43,390 nt of DNA from Phycisphaerae bacterium. GTDB lineage: Bacteria; Planctomycetota; Phycisphaerae; UBA1845. The stretch covers positions 1-43,390 of the forward strand of contig JAGVHG010000007.1 of assembly GCA_020056715.1 (NCBI GenBank). Reading direction: 5' to 3'. Below are positions 26,416 to 35,347 of the stretch, in pieces. Both the position numbers and the translations under genes were made by a program. The notes below the pieces were generated by a model. It did no database searches. It was not told the DNA's origin and saw nothing but the letters and a program-made list of their open reading frames with translations. Within the stretch, counting starts at the first letter, position 1; the number at the start of each line of letters is the position of its first letter.

Positions 26416-28530
26416 CTACGCTACGTCGATGAGGTTCAGCGCCCGGCCGTATCGCCGCAGCACTTCGCGCCGCAACGGAGCGTGTTGCGGGGTCGACAGG
26501 TCGGAATCGCTTCGAATAATGGACGTTGCGTCGTCACGGGCTTGGGCGAGCAACTCAAAATCGTTGATCACGTCGGCGACTTTGAAGGCGGGCAAGCCGT
26601 GCTGACGGGTGCCCAGAAGCTCGCCGGGGCCGCGAAGCCGTAAGTCCTCCTCCGCGATCCGAAACCCGTCCGTGGTTTCGCAAAGGATTCGCAGACGGGC
26701 GAGCGATGGCTCGTTCCAGGATTCGGTGAACAAGAGGCAATAGGATTTTTTCGATCCCCGTCCGATTCGACCTCGAAGCTGGTGCAACTGGCTTAGCCCG
26801 TAGCGCTCGGCATGTTGGACGGCCATGACCGTCGCATTGGCGACATCGACGCCGACTTCGATTACGGTGGTGGAGACCAACGCCTGCACCTCACCGGATC
26901 GAAAGCGCTTCATCGCTGCGTCCTTCTCCGCAGGTTTCATCCGCCCATGAAGCAATGCTACGCGACACCCCAGGAGCGTTGTTCGAGAGAGTCGCTCGAC
27001 TTCGGCGGCGGCGGCCTTGAGCGGGAGCGAGTCCGATTCCTCCACCAGCGGATAGACGATGTACGCTTGTTCACCGCGATTCAAACGCGAGCGCATGAAC
27101 TCCCAGGCCGCGTCCGTTTTCTCACGGGGGACCAACCGCGTGACCACGGGCTGACGATCAGGAAGGACTCCGTCGATGGTGGAAACGTCCAGGTCGCCGA
27201 ACGCGGTCATGGCTAATGTTCGCGGTATGGGGGTGGCCGTCATAACCAACACATGCGGGGCGACGCCCTTGCGTCGAAGCGCGGCACGTTGGGCCACGCC
27301 GAACTTGTGTTGTTCGTCGATGATGACCAACCCAAGGTCGGCGAAGGCGACGTCGCCTTCAAACAGAGCATGTGTGCCGATGACCCAATCGACCTCTTTG
27401 ATCTTGAGCCCGCGCAGAAGCGAAACTCGCCTTCCCTTGGCGGTCGATCCCGCGAGGTACTCCAACCGTACGCGGCTTCCCTGTAGGTATCGCTGAATCT
27501 TCGCGTGGTGTTGACCGGCGAGCACTTCGGTGGGCGCGACCAAGGCCACTTGTCTGCGGTTGGCGACGGCGGCCAGTGCCGCATACACCGCGACGGCGGT
27601 TTTGCCTGCCCCGACATCGGCCTGTAGAAGGCGGTTCATCGGCTCGGCCTTGGCAAGGTCGGATCGAATCTCCGCGACGGCCCGGTCCTGCCCGCTGGTC
27701 AGAACAAACGGGAATCGTTTGCGGATCCGCTCGTCCATTTTCTCATGGACCAGGATTGGCCTCGCAGCGGGCGCCGCTTTTCGGCGGCGGCTGAGTTGGA
27801 AACCGAGCTGGCACAGCAGGAATTCGTCATAAGCCAGCCGCCGTCGAGCGACTGGCACGTCGTCCAACGTGGTCGGTCTGTGGTAGCGGAGGATCGCGGT
27901 TCGGCGGGGCGGTAGCTTGCGGCGAGTTCGGATCGACTCCGGCACGAAGTCGCAAACAGCGTCCGTACCCCGATCAAGAACCTCATTGAGGATGCGGTGG
28001 ATTTGCCGGCTAGGGAGCTTGGCGGTGGCCGGGTATACGGGTTCGTGGCGGTCGTGATCATTCTCCAGTGGGTCGGGGTCGTTCTCGTCGATAGGCGTCA
28101 ATTCCGGGTTGGTGAACGACGCGAGATCGCCCCGCAATTCGACCTTCCCAGTGATCCGAACGACCTGGCCGGATACCAGACGGTCTCGAAGGTACGACGA
28201 ATTGAACCAGCGCACGCGACAGCGCCCCGTGCCGTCGACGATGTCTGCGGAGACGGTTTGTCGATCGAGTGGGCCGGAGGTGCGGACGTTGCGAAGCTCA
28301 CCCACAACGGTGGCGACGATGCCGTATTCCAGATCGCCGATCGCCTGTGAACGCGGGTTCAGCGCGTGACGAAACGGAAAGTGCTCGAGCAGATCGCCGA
28401 CCGTGCGGACGCCGAGCTGCGCAAACTGCTGCGCGCGAAACGGACCGACGCCGCGAACGAACTGAACATCGGTATCGAGCGAAACGCTACCGTTCACCGG
28501 GTACAATTCCCATCCGGTGGAGCGATCCAC
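26416..28530 (-). CDS. recG: ATP-dependent DNA helicase RecG
   Basis: Branched-DNA helicase that regresses stalled forks and processes R-loops and Holliday junctions. The N-terminal wedge domain has an OB-fold ('[17 protein letters not shown]' and '[14 protein letters not shown]'). Walker A is '[14 protein letters not shown]', motif II is '[15 protein letters not shown]' (DEQH), motif III is '[13 protein letters not shown]' and motif VI is 'QLRGRIGRG'. The length of 704 is normal. The GTG start at 28530 was kept; a GTG 11 codons later is another option. It overlaps no neighbour; the LysM lipoprotein gene ends 88 bp upstream on the same strand. Confidence 0.97.
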   Translation of the reverse strand: MDRSTGWELYPVNGSVSLDTDVQFVRGVGPFRAQQFAQLGVRTVGDLLEHFPFRHALNPRSQAIGDLEYGIVATVVGELRNVRTSGPLDRQTVSADIVDGTGRCRVRWFNSSYLRDRLVSGQVVRITGKVELRGDLASFTNPELTPIDENDPDPLENDHDRHEPVYPATAKLPSRQIHRILNEVLDRGTDAVCDFVPESIRTRRKLPPRRTAILRYHRPTTLDDVPVARRRLAYDEFLLCQLGFQLSRRRKAAPAARPILVHEKMDERIRKRFPFVLTSGQDRAVAEIRSDLAKAEPMNRLLQADVGAGKTAVAVYAALAAVANRRQVALVAPTEVLAGQHHAKIQRYLQGSRVRLEYLAGSTAKGRRVSLLRGLKIKEVDWVIGTHALFEGDVAFADLGLVIIDEQHKFGVAQRAALRRKGVAPHVLVMTATPIPRTLAMTAFGDLDVSTIDGVLPDRQPVVTRLVPREKTDAAWEFMRSRLNRGEQAYIVYPLVEESDSLPLKAAAAEVERLSRTTLLGCRVALLHGRMKPAEKDAAMKRFRSGEVQALVSTTVIEVGVDVANATVMAVQHAERYGLSQLHQLRGRIGRGSKKSYCLLFTESWNEPSLARLRILCETTDGFRIAEEDLRLRGPGELLGTRQHGLPAFKVADVINDFELLAQARDDATSIIRSDSDLSTPQHAPLRREVLRRYGRALNLIDVA

Positions 28531-28618
28531 TCGACCCGCGTGGGTGCGAGAATGGATTCTCGCACCAGGATTCGCGGCCGTTGCGGGCGTGGGAGAGCCT
28601 TGTCCGCAGCCCGTTTAC

Positions 28619-28975
28619 CTACGGAATGACGAGCCGCTGGCCGATGCGAATCCGGCTCGGATCACTGCCTATCTCGGCGCGGTTCGCCTCGTAGATGTCC
28701 TTCCACCGGGACTGGTCATTGTAATACTGCCGGGCGAGGCTGTAGAGCGTCTCTTTCTTCTGGACGGTGTGAGACCGCGTTCCCGTGGCCCCGCCGGAGC
28801 GGACGCCACCCGACGGATACGCCGGGTACGGATCGGCTGGCGCGGCCGTTTCGGCGGCGGGATCATAAGCAGCGTCCGCCATCGCGTCCTTTTTTTTGCC
28901 TCCAAAGAGGCTACAGCCGGACAACATCGAAACCAGAAAAAGGGATGCTAGCAGGGTGACGGCGTTCCGTCGCAT
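28619..28975 (-). CDS. LysM domain lipoprotein
   Basis: 118 residues from ATG 28975, which has a perfect AGGAGGT ribosome site at 7-nt spacing. The N-terminus 'MRRNAVTLLASLFLVSMLSGC' is a lipoprotein signal with lipobox LSGC. A Lys, Ala and Pro-rich linker follows. The C-terminal LysM domain (about 70-117, 'TVQKKETLYSLARQYYND...RIRIGQRLVIP') binds peptidoglycan or chitin-like glycans. It is a likely envelope-anchoring protein. The longer frame from 29080 is rejected. Confidence 0.93.
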   Translation of the reverse strand: MRRNAVTLLASLFLVSMLSGCSLFGGKKKDAMADAAYDPAAETAAPADPYPAYPSGGVRSGGATGTRSHTVQKKETLYSLARQYYNDQSRWKDIYEANRAEIGSDPSRIRIGQRLVIP

Positions 28976-29153
28976 GTTGGTGACCTCCTGTCGAAAACGG
29001 GTAATGGATCCATTAAACAACCGGGGCATCATAATACCCATCTTCGCCATGTCAACAAAAAAAATGGGCAAAATATACAAAAGTGCCAGAATTCGATCAG
29101 CGGGGTACCCCCGAGACGCCTCGCCACGCTACTCAAAGACCAAAAATGGACGT

Positions 29154-30194
29154 CTATAGCCATTTTCGGGAACGGATCAGCAGGATGGCGGTTAGGGCCG
29201 CCGACGCCAGCACTGCGCTGAACACCCAGAACCCGTACGGATGGCTGCTGCCCGGAAGTTGGGCGAAATTCGTGCCGTACAACCCGGTCAGCACGTTCAG
29301 CGGCAACACGATCGCCCCGACCACAGTGAGAAACTTCATCACCTGGTTGGTACGGCTCGCGGAAAGGGCCAGATAGACGTCCAGAGCGTTTTGCAACAGA
29401 TCGTGGAACGTGTCCAGGTTGTCACTGACGCGGTGGATGTGGTCGTGGACGTCGCGAAGATAGACTTGGGTTTCGGCGCTGATCAACTCGTGCGAACGAT
29501 CCGTCAGCGTATTGATCAGCCCGCGCTGGGGGGTGATTCGCCGCCGCATCCAAGCGGCCTGATGCTTCAACGAGAAGATCGTTGTTGACACACCTGGATC
29601 GAACTTTGTGAAAATGCGGTCCTCAACTTCATCCAATTGTTCGCTGATCCGGTCCGAGGCCGCAAGGTACTCGTCCGCTACCCCATCCAAGAGTTTGTAG
29701 AAGACAAAATCCGCTCCCCGCATTAGCGGCGGATCGCCGCGTTCCATTTCCTCGCGAATCCGCTTCACCGAGCCGATTGGCGCTCGTTGCGCACTGATCA
29801 AATAGTTACGGCCTAGAAAAGCGTTGAGGTTGATGATGTCCAGAGCATCGGCTCCGGGGTTGAGATTCAGGGAGGGGACGACGCAGAAGAGGTGCCCGGG
29901 GTACTCCTCGACCTTCGCCCGGCTTCGGGGACTGAAAACGTCTTCAACCTCAAGCTCGTGAAACCCGAGCTTGGAGACGACTTCGGCCAGATGGTCCTCA
30001 TTGGGGGCGAGAAAATTGATCCAGATCGTCTTTTGCGGATCACCCAGAGCGTCCAAGGCCTCGCGGAAGGGACAGGCATATACAGCCGCGCGGTCGGGTG
30101 AGCTGACGAAGCATAGGACCTCGCTGAACTCGTCTCCTGTGTCAACATTCGCCCCAACGCTCAAGGGCGTTGGGGCTGATCGGATCGTGCCCAT
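29154..30194 (-). CDS. corA: CorA family magnesium/divalent metal transporter (GTN variant)
   Basis: 346-residue CorA-type channel. It has a soluble N-terminal domain, a long stalk helix ('MRRRITPQRGLINTLTDRSHELI') and two C-terminal membrane helices. The selectivity loop reads 'YGTNF' where CorA has 'YGMNF'; family relatives such as ZntB have other residues there, so cation preference may differ. The C-terminus 'RSRKWL' is basic as usual. ATG 30194 has GGGAGG about 9 nt upstream. The first 20 residues are encoded partly by a hairpin repeat (30151-30176), so the true N-terminal extension may be recent. No operon partners. Confidence 0.9.
   Translation of the reverse strand: MGTIRSAPTPLSVGANVDTGDEFSEVLCFVSSPDRAAVYACPFREALDALGDPQKTIWINFLAPNEDHLAEVVSKLGFHELEVEDVFSPRSRAKVEEYPGHLFCVVPSLNLNPGADALDIINLNAFLGRNYLISAQRAPIGSVKRIREEMERGDPPLMRGADFVFYKLLDGVADEYLAASDRISEQLDEVEDRIFTKFDPGVSTTIFSLKHQAAWMRRRITPQRGLINTLTDRSHELISAETQVYLRDVHDHIHRVSDNLDTFHDLLQNALDVYLALSASRTNQVMKFLTVVGAIVLPLNVLTGLYGTNFAQLPGSSHPYGFWVFSAVLASAALTAILLIRSRKWL
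30151..30176. repeat. Hairpin GCCCCAACGC-GCGTTGGGGC inside the corA 5' coding end
   Basis: A perfect 10-bp stem with a 6-nt loop, within codons 7-15 of corA. The same GCCCCAAC module occurs at 31649-31683 and within the terminator at 19742-19802. Confidence 0.85.
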
Positions 30195-30320
30195 CGACGC
30201 ATACCTCCCTGCAGCCTGGCCCCTTAACCAACTGGTGTCGAGGGGCTGATTCTAGGACGTACCGTACCCGAAAACAAAGCTTCGCCTCGAAACGACCGAT
30301 AAAGGTAAAGACGAATGTAG

Positions 30321-30418
30321 AATTATGAATGCGGAATTGTAAATGTGGAATTGTGAATGCGGTGGCTCTACCGTTGCTCTTTCAGCATTCCGAATTCCCC
30401 ATTCCGCATTCGCCATGA
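30321..30418. repeat. Tandem 14-bp repeat (GAATTGTGAATGCG) with inverted mate
   Basis: Three tandem 14-bp units lie at 30321-30362 (GAATTATGAATGCG, GAATTGTAAATGTG, GAATTGTGAATGCG). Two inverted units follow at 30387-30414 (CATTCCGAATTCCC, CATTCCGCATTCGC). The arms are able to pair across a 24-bp spacer. It lies between corA and the truncated glycosyltransferase gene, in a gap of about 330 bp with no other feature. Confidence 0.85.
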
Positions 30419-30521
30419 TCGTCAGTGATGCTCGCCAAGGGCCGATATCAACCAAGAGGTTCGCGCGGGCGTTGTGCCCGGTTCGGTGAGCTTATCGTAG
30501 AGTTTCATAGTGAGTCCGACC

Positions 30522-31526
30522 ATGCCTTATCCCTTTGACGATGCCCGAGTGGGCACTAAAAGTTCGCCCCGCCGCTCACGGGCGTCGGTGCTGCCGCGCG
30601 GCAACCGCAAGGTCCTAATGATCGCCTATGCCTTCCCGCCGAGCGGTGGATCGGGCGTACAACGATCCGCAAAGTTTGCGAAAGACCTGCCCCAATTCGG
30701 TTGGCTGCCGACCGTTTGGACGGCGGATGAAGTTGACGGCTTGCCGCGCGATCCCACGCCTTGTGACGAGCAACCGCTGGAGGTGGTGGAGTGCCCGCGA
30801 AACGCGGGAAGCGGCATCCTCGCCATGCGTCGATCGTTACGCGGGTTTGTGAATGCTCGTGCGGGCGAGGGTCTAACCGCGGTGGCCTCACGGTTTGCCA
30901 AGGCCGTCGATTGGCGTTTGGAGGCTTGGCAATCAGCGACTTCGCTTCCGGACGACTGCATTCCCTGGGCACGCGGCAGCCTCGACCTGTTGACCAGGCA
31001 AGTCCGGTCCGAACGCTTCGACGTGATTTACTCGACATTTAGTCCCGCCTCCAACCATTGGCTGGCCCTGGAACTGAAACGCCGCATGAGTAAAAATCTC
31101 CCGTGGGTCGCCGATTTCCGCGATCTGTGGGTCGATGATTGCCGCTATCGTGAGCCATCGCCGCAGCGACGCGCGGCGCACCGTCAATTGGAGCAGGAGG
31201 TCCTGGAGGCCGCCGACGTCGTCATTACCGTGTCCGAGCGACAACGCCTAATCCTAGCCGATCAGATGCCCGCGAAACGAGACAAGTTCATCACTATCAC
31301 CAACGGGTTCGACCCCGCGAGCGGCGCAATCCGAACCCCAAGCGCGAGCGCGGGGTCTTGGCTCGTCGCTCGCGCTCCGGGTTCGGACTGCGAATCGGAA
31401 GGTCTGGAGGCCTACAGCCGCATCGAACTGACTCGCCGACTGGCGTCGGTCTTTGACCGACTGGCCGATCAGGCCGCTGAGGCAGTTGAGACCGTCGATG
31501 AGTCGCTCGCAACCTGCCCGCCATAA
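30522..31526 (+). CDS. Truncated GT4-like glycosyltransferase (N-terminal domain only)
   Basis: The first 270 residues match the donor-independent N-terminal Rossmann domain of family 4 glycosyltransferases: 'KVLMIAYAFPPSGGSGVQRSAKFAKDLP', 'FDVIYSTFSPASNHWLALEL', 'WVADFRDLWVDD', 'AADVVITVSERQR' and 'ITITNGFD'. Right after 'NGFD', where the nucleotide-sugar-binding C-terminal domain should start, the frame enters a hairpin repeat (31327-31390) and continues in unrelated sequence to a stop at 31526. About 150 residues are therefore missing, including the E-x7-E donor motif. It is probably an inactive remnant, though a product could still be made. ATG 30522 was chosen; the GTG at 30510 adds four residues. 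Confidence 0.75.
   Translation: MPYPFDDARVGTKSSPRRSRASVLPRGNRKVLMIAYAFPPSGGSGVQRSAKFAKDLPQFGWLPTVWTADEVDGLPRDPTPCDEQPLEVVECPRNAGSGILAMRRSLRGFVNARAGEGLTAVASRFAKAVDWRLEAWQSATSLPDDCIPWARGSLDLLTRQVRSERFDVIYSTFSPASNHWLALELKRRMSKNLPWVADFRDLWVDDCRYREPSPQRRAAHRQLEQEVLEAADVVITVSERQRLILADQMPAKRDKFITITNGFDPASGAIRTPSASAGSWLVARAPGSDCESEGLEAYSRIELTRRLASVFDRLADQAAEAVETVDESLATCPP
31327..31390. repeat. Inverted repeat at the glycosyltransferase break point
   Basis: Arms 31327-31350 and 31367-31390 are reverse complements at 21 of 24 positions, with a 16-bp spacer. They start immediately after the codons for 'TNGFDPASG', where the protein leaves the family alignment. Confidence 0.85.
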
Positions 31527-31648
31527 ATCGGCAGAAACGCAGTCCCTTCGTGGCTTCTTCGTCGCCCAATCCTTTTAGCGATTGGGAGATCGTGCTCGTC
31601 GACGAAGGTTCCACCGACACCACGTCCCCGTTCGATGCTAACCACCTC

Positions 31649-31683
31649 GCCCCAACGCTCATCCGCCGAAGGCGGATTGGGGC
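31649..31683. repeat. Nested hairpin GCCCCAA...ATCCGCC-GAA-GGCGGAT...TTGGGGC
   Basis: An outer 7-bp and an inner 7-bp stem. It belongs to the GCCCCAAC module family and lies in the gene-free stretch (31527-31770) between the broken glycosyltransferase and greA. The rest of that stretch shows no coding signal. Confidence 0.8.
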
Positions 31684-31770
31684 TGACGCACTCGACAACC
31701 CGCCGCAAAGCTGTCATACTCCGGGGCTCGACGTTTCGTTCCTAGTGTGAAGGGAGTTCTTGAGCCGGCT

Positions 31771-33969
31771 ATGCGACCTGAGTCCTTGGTGCAATTAATT
31801 GGAAGCGGCAACACCGCGACGGTGGAGACGGAATGGATGCGCCTTCTCGAGTCGCCGGAGCTGTCGCCATCGACGCTCCGCAGCTATCACCCGGTCCTCA
31901 CCGAGCTATGCCGCATGGGGAAGACTTCCTTGGCCGAAGAATGGGCTTGGACGGCGATTGAGGCCATGTCCACTCGTGTACAGCCGACCGAGACGTTGGA
32001 TCTCGGTAGTTCATTCCTCGTGGCCATTGGCGATAGTCAGGACCTTCGGTCGCAAGTCGCCGAGCTTTACCGGGCAGCGCACAACGGGCAGGAGGGGCTT
32101 GAAGGCCTGCTTACCGAGGCCGGACTCATCGGCGGTAAACCGGTGCGTCGAGCGCTGCGGACGCTGGATGTTTGCCTGCCGTTGAAGATCGGCGACTTCC
32201 TCGCGGCCAGGGACCACGACGAAGTCGTCCGGGTCGAGACCGTCGATCGGGCCAAATGGCGATGCACGGTCTCCGCCGGTGATTCGACGGAGACGCTCGG
32301 CGCCGTCGAACTGGCCGACCGCTTCCGTCCCGCGGCCGCGACCGAGTTCCGCGTCCTTCGACATTACGCACCCGATCAACTCGCCAAACGTCTGGACAAC
32401 GAACCAGCCGAAATCGTGATTGAACTTTGCCGGCAGCACGACGACTCGATCGACAGCGACACGATCGAGACCTTGCTGACACCGGACCCCTACTCCGAAG
32501 AGGAGTTCAAGAAGTGGTGGACGCGAGCGCGAACGGCGCTCAAGCGCTGCCCCAACGTCAAAGTCGTTGGCCGCGCGCCGTATACGATCACGTACCACGA
32601 TGTCCCGGTCGAACACCACGACGCGTTGTTCGACGAGGTCTCCAAGCTTCGTGACCCACTCGCCCAACTGGAGGCCATCGAAAAATACGTACGCGACAGC
32701 AAGACTCGCGGACACGCGCCATCCACGACGACCCTGCACCAGTGCTACGAGCTTGCCGCCGACCACGCCCGGGAACTGACCGACCAACGCTCCTCGCGAG
32801 CGGCGATGGCCTGGATCATCGCGTGGAGAATCGGCGAACTTGCGGGCATCGACAGTGCCTCCGCCGGGGCGGTCAAAGCGTTCCGAACCGCCGCCGACGT
32901 GCGGGCCGTGTTGAGGAAGATCGAGCACGAAGCCCTCTTCGATCTCGCGTGCCGGGCCTTGATCGAGGCGAAGCCGGACGAATGGCGGGAGCAGCTCGTC
33001 GCGATTTTGCCGTCCTTGTCGCTGGCCCTGTGCGATCGGGCGGCCTCGCGGCTCGTGGAGAACGGCTGGACCGCGGCGGAGTTCGAGCCGGTAATGCAAA
33101 AAATCCTCACCGTACCCACCATGCACTTTGAGGCTGTTCTCTGGCTGTGGGACGGGCCGTCGAGGCAGGAACTCGCGGCCAAGGTCAATCCGCTCACCGT
33201 GCTCATCCGTATCCTTCGATCGTTGGACGAGTGCCGCCGTAGTGACACCATCCCCAAGGAGCAGGCCAAGACCATCGGAGCACGCGCCCGAACCGTCCTG
33301 TCCGCCCGCCGCTACGAACGCTTCCTCCGATGTCTGAAAACCATCGAGCCTGGAATGGCCGCCGCTTTACGCACCCAGATCGTACCACTCGACAATCTCG
33401 GCCGTGCAGTCTATGAGGACCTGCTCAAACACCTTCGTGATCGTTTCCCGGCGCGGGATTCGGCCCCGGCCGTCGAATCGTGGGCGCGGGAGGACGTCCT
33501 GTACACCACCCAGGCCGGCCTTACAAAAAAGCGCAAGGAAATCGAACAGCACGTCAACGTCAAAATGCGTGAAAACGCCAAAGCCATCGGCGCCGCCGCC
33601 GAACGTGGCGACCTTTCGGAGAACTCCGAATACAAGTTCGCCCTGGAAGAGCGCGATCTTCTCCGCGCCCGCCTGGCCCAGATGAACGCCGAGCTTACCA
33701 TGGCCCGGGTAATGACCCCCGGGGACGTGCCCACCGACCACGTCGGCGTCGGCACCCGCGTCGTCTTTGAACGCACCAGCGACGGCGAGCGTTACGAAAT
33801 GTCCTTCGTCGGCCTGTGGGAGGCCGACCACGCCAAGAGTTGGTTCAACTACAAGGCCCCGCTCTCGCAGGAAATCATGGGCAAGAAAGTCGGCGACCTC
33901 GTCCAATTCGAGCATACCGGCGCTTCCGGTGAATATCGCATCATCGAGCTTCATAATGCGCTCCTGTAG
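31771..33969 (+). CDS. greA: Long GreA/GreB-type transcription elongation factor with N-terminal helical extension
   Basis: 733 residues. The last 160 are a complete Gre factor. The coiled-coil domain ('AGLTKKRKEIEQHVNVKMRENAKAI') carries the acidic tip 'AAERGDLSENSEYKFALEERD', whose Asp/Glu coordinate the second Mg2+ for transcript cleavage. The C-terminal FKBP-like domain ends 'GDLVQFEHTGASGEYRIIELHNA'. The preceding 570 residues are alpha-helical and of unknown role. Chlamydia GreA is similarly long (about 715), so this is a PVC-type variant rather than an assembly fusion. Start is ambiguous: GTG 31747 or ATG 31771. Codon use is even across the gene. Confidence 0.9.
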   Translation: MRPESLVQLIGSGNTATVETEWMRLLESPELSPSTLRSYHPVLTELCRMGKTSLAEEWAWTAIEAMSTRVQPTETLDLGSSFLVAIGDSQDLRSQVAELYRAAHNGQEGLEGLLTEAGLIGGKPVRRALRTLDVCLPLKIGDFLAARDHDEVVRVETVDRAKWRCTVSAGDSTETLGAVELADRFRPAAATEFRVLRHYAPDQLAKRLDNEPAEIVIELCRQHDDSIDSDTIETLLTPDPYSEEEFKKWWTRARTALKRCPNVKVVGRAPYTITYHDVPVEHHDALFDEVSKLRDPLAQLEAIEKYVRDSKTRGHAPSTTTLHQCYELAADHARELTDQRSSRAAMAWIIAWRIGELAGIDSASAGAVKAFRTAADVRAVLRKIEHEALFDLACRALIEAKPDEWREQLVAILPSLSLALCDRAASRLVENGWTAAEFEPVMQKILTVPTMHFEAVLWLWDGPSRQELAAKVNPLTVLIRILRSLDECRRSDTIPKEQAKTIGARARTVLSARRYERFLRCLKTIEPGMAAALRTQIVPLDNLGRAVYEDLLKHLRDRFPARDSAPAVESWAREDVLYTTQAGLTKKRKEIEQHVNVKMRENAKAIGAAAERGDLSENSEYKFALEERDLLRARLAQMNAELTMARVMTPGDVPTDHVGVGTRVVFERTSDGERYEMSFVGLWEADHAKSWFNYKAPLSQEIMGKKVGDLVQFEHTGASGEYRIIELHNALL

Positions 33970-34109
33970 AGGCACGAAGGCACGAAGCGGGAGGGAATTA
34001 CGGATTACGAGGCACGAATTACGAAACGGGGCGGACAATGCAAGGCACGGAGGCATCCCGGCACGCCGGGACGCAAACGTGGGCCACGCTACCAGCTGGG
34101 CCGTCCGTG

Positions 34110-34958
34110 ATGAGACGGCTGGTTCGACGGCCTAGCCTTCGAAGGTTGCTCGCGGTCGTCATCTGCACCTACATTGGCGTAACTATGCTCGTGGGCATGT
34201 TTCAGTCCAAGCTCATCTATTTTCCATCACGTACCCTTGATCTGACACCGACGAACGTCGGGTTGAAGTTCGACGACGTGACGCTGGTGACCCAAGACGA
34301 CGTGAAGATCTCGGCGTGGTTTGTGCCACGAGAAGGCGCTCGGGCCACCGTTCTTTTTTTCCACGGCAACGCGGGCAACAACGGCGATCGGGTGGCGGAG
34401 TTGAAGGTTCTCCATTCTCTGGGCTACGCCGTAATGATCGTCGATTACCGCGGTTATGGAAAAAGCGAGGGGGCCCCGAGTGAGAGCGGCACCTACCTCG
34501 ACGCAATCGCCGCTTGGGAGCATCTTACGCAAGCGCGCGGCCTACCGGCCAATAGGATCGTCATCATGGGCGAATCGATCGGCGGGGCGGTGGCGATTGA
34601 CCTCGCCCGCCGTCAAACGCCGGGTGCGCTGGTCGTTCAATCGAGCTTCACGCGGCTGTCGGATATCGCCGCCTTACACTATCCATTCCTGCCGGTTCGC
34701 TGGATGTTGCGTCATCGCTACGACTCGATCGACAAGGTCGGCGCAATCAGGTGCCCCAAGTTGTTCTTTCATTCGACGGACGACTCTCTCGTCCCCATCG
34801 GGAATGGTCGAGCACTGTACGACGCCGCGGCCGACCCCAAGCAGTTCGTGGAAACGCCCGGCGATCACAACGGCGGCGGATTCATGTATGCGGATGAGCA
34901 CGCGGCCAAGCTGCAAAAGTTCATCGATTCGGCGATGGCCGCCGATCCGGAGAATTAA
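34110..34958 (+). CDS. Alpha/beta hydrolase with N-terminal membrane anchor
   Basis: 282 residues. A basic start 'MRRLVRRPSLRRLLAVVICTYIGVTMLVGMF' forms a signal anchor. The hydrolase fold follows with the oxyanion segment 'VLFFHGNAGNNGDR', nucleophile elbow 'MGESIGGAVAI' (GxSxG), the acid in 'HSTDDSLVP' and the catalytic histidine in 'GDHNGGGF'. It resembles the bacterial BEM46/YfhR-like group; the substrate is unknown. ATG 34110 was chosen because the longer frame from 34038 is encoded by repeat-like DNA ('CGGCACGCCGGGACG' and 'GAATTACG' units). It converges with rnpB, 28 bp away. Confidence 0.87.
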   Translation: MRRLVRRPSLRRLLAVVICTYIGVTMLVGMFQSKLIYFPSRTLDLTPTNVGLKFDDVTLVTQDDVKISAWFVPREGARATVLFFHGNAGNNGDRVAELKVLHSLGYAVMIVDYRGYGKSEGAPSESGTYLDAIAAWEHLTQARGLPANRIVIMGESIGGAVAIDLARRQTPGALVVQSSFTRLSDIAALHYPFLPVRWMLRHRYDSIDKVGAIRCPKLFFHSTDDSLVPIGNGRALYDAAADPKQFVETPGDHNGGGFMYADEHAAKLQKFIDSAMAADPEN

Positions 34959-35082
34959 CCACGAGTCGGATTCGGCAATTGACAATCCGGCGGAGTGGGC
35001 GGGTAAGCCGAATTCTGTCGCGGGCGATCATGTATCTAGGCCGGTCGTCGCCGATCGGCTCATGCACCCTACCCGCAGCTTA

Positions 35083-35122
35083 CAAACGTCTAAACGTCAA
35101 AAAGTCAAAACGTCGAAAAGAC
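35083..35122. repeat. AAACGTC octamer array inside rnpB (P16/P17 region)
   Basis: Tandem units AAACGTCT, AAACGTCA, AAAAGTCA, AAACGTCG. This is the reverse complement of the GTTTTGAC array at 38728-38767. It lies between 'CCTACCCG' and 'TATTTGGGCTTGC' of the RNase P RNA core. Confidence 0.85.
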
Positions 35123-35264
35123 GAATCGACCGCTCGATGCCGACGTTTAACGAGGCGGGCCGCCTCTCGCTGCTTATTTGGGCTTGCTGGCGGTGGGGTT
35201 TACCCTGCCGCGGTTGTCACCAACCGCGCGGTGCGCTCTTACCGCACCATTTCACCCTTACCCA

Positions 35265-35347
35265 AGAAACGCCGAAAATCCGAAAAGTCAAAACGCCGAA
35301 ACAACTACATTTCGGCGTTTCAGCGTTTTCTCATTTCGGCGTTTCGT
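35265..35347. repeat. GAAACGCC/GTTTCGGC inverted repeat inside rnpB (P12 region)
   Basis: Two copies of GAAACGCCGAAA-like units (35266-35277, 35290-35302) face two TTTCGGCGTTTC-like units (35309-35322, 35332-35346), forming a self-contained extended hairpin between 'CCCTTACC' and 'GGGCGGTTTC' of the rnpB core. Confidence 0.85.

Noticed and set aside
28975-29080. N-terminal extension of the LysM lipoprotein
   Set aside because: The internal ATG has a perfect ribosome site and begins a lipoprotein signal; the extension is AT-rich leader sequence.
32011-33126. 371-residue minus-strand frame
   Set aside because: Lies entirely antisense to the long greA, whose frame is continuous with a proven Gre domain.
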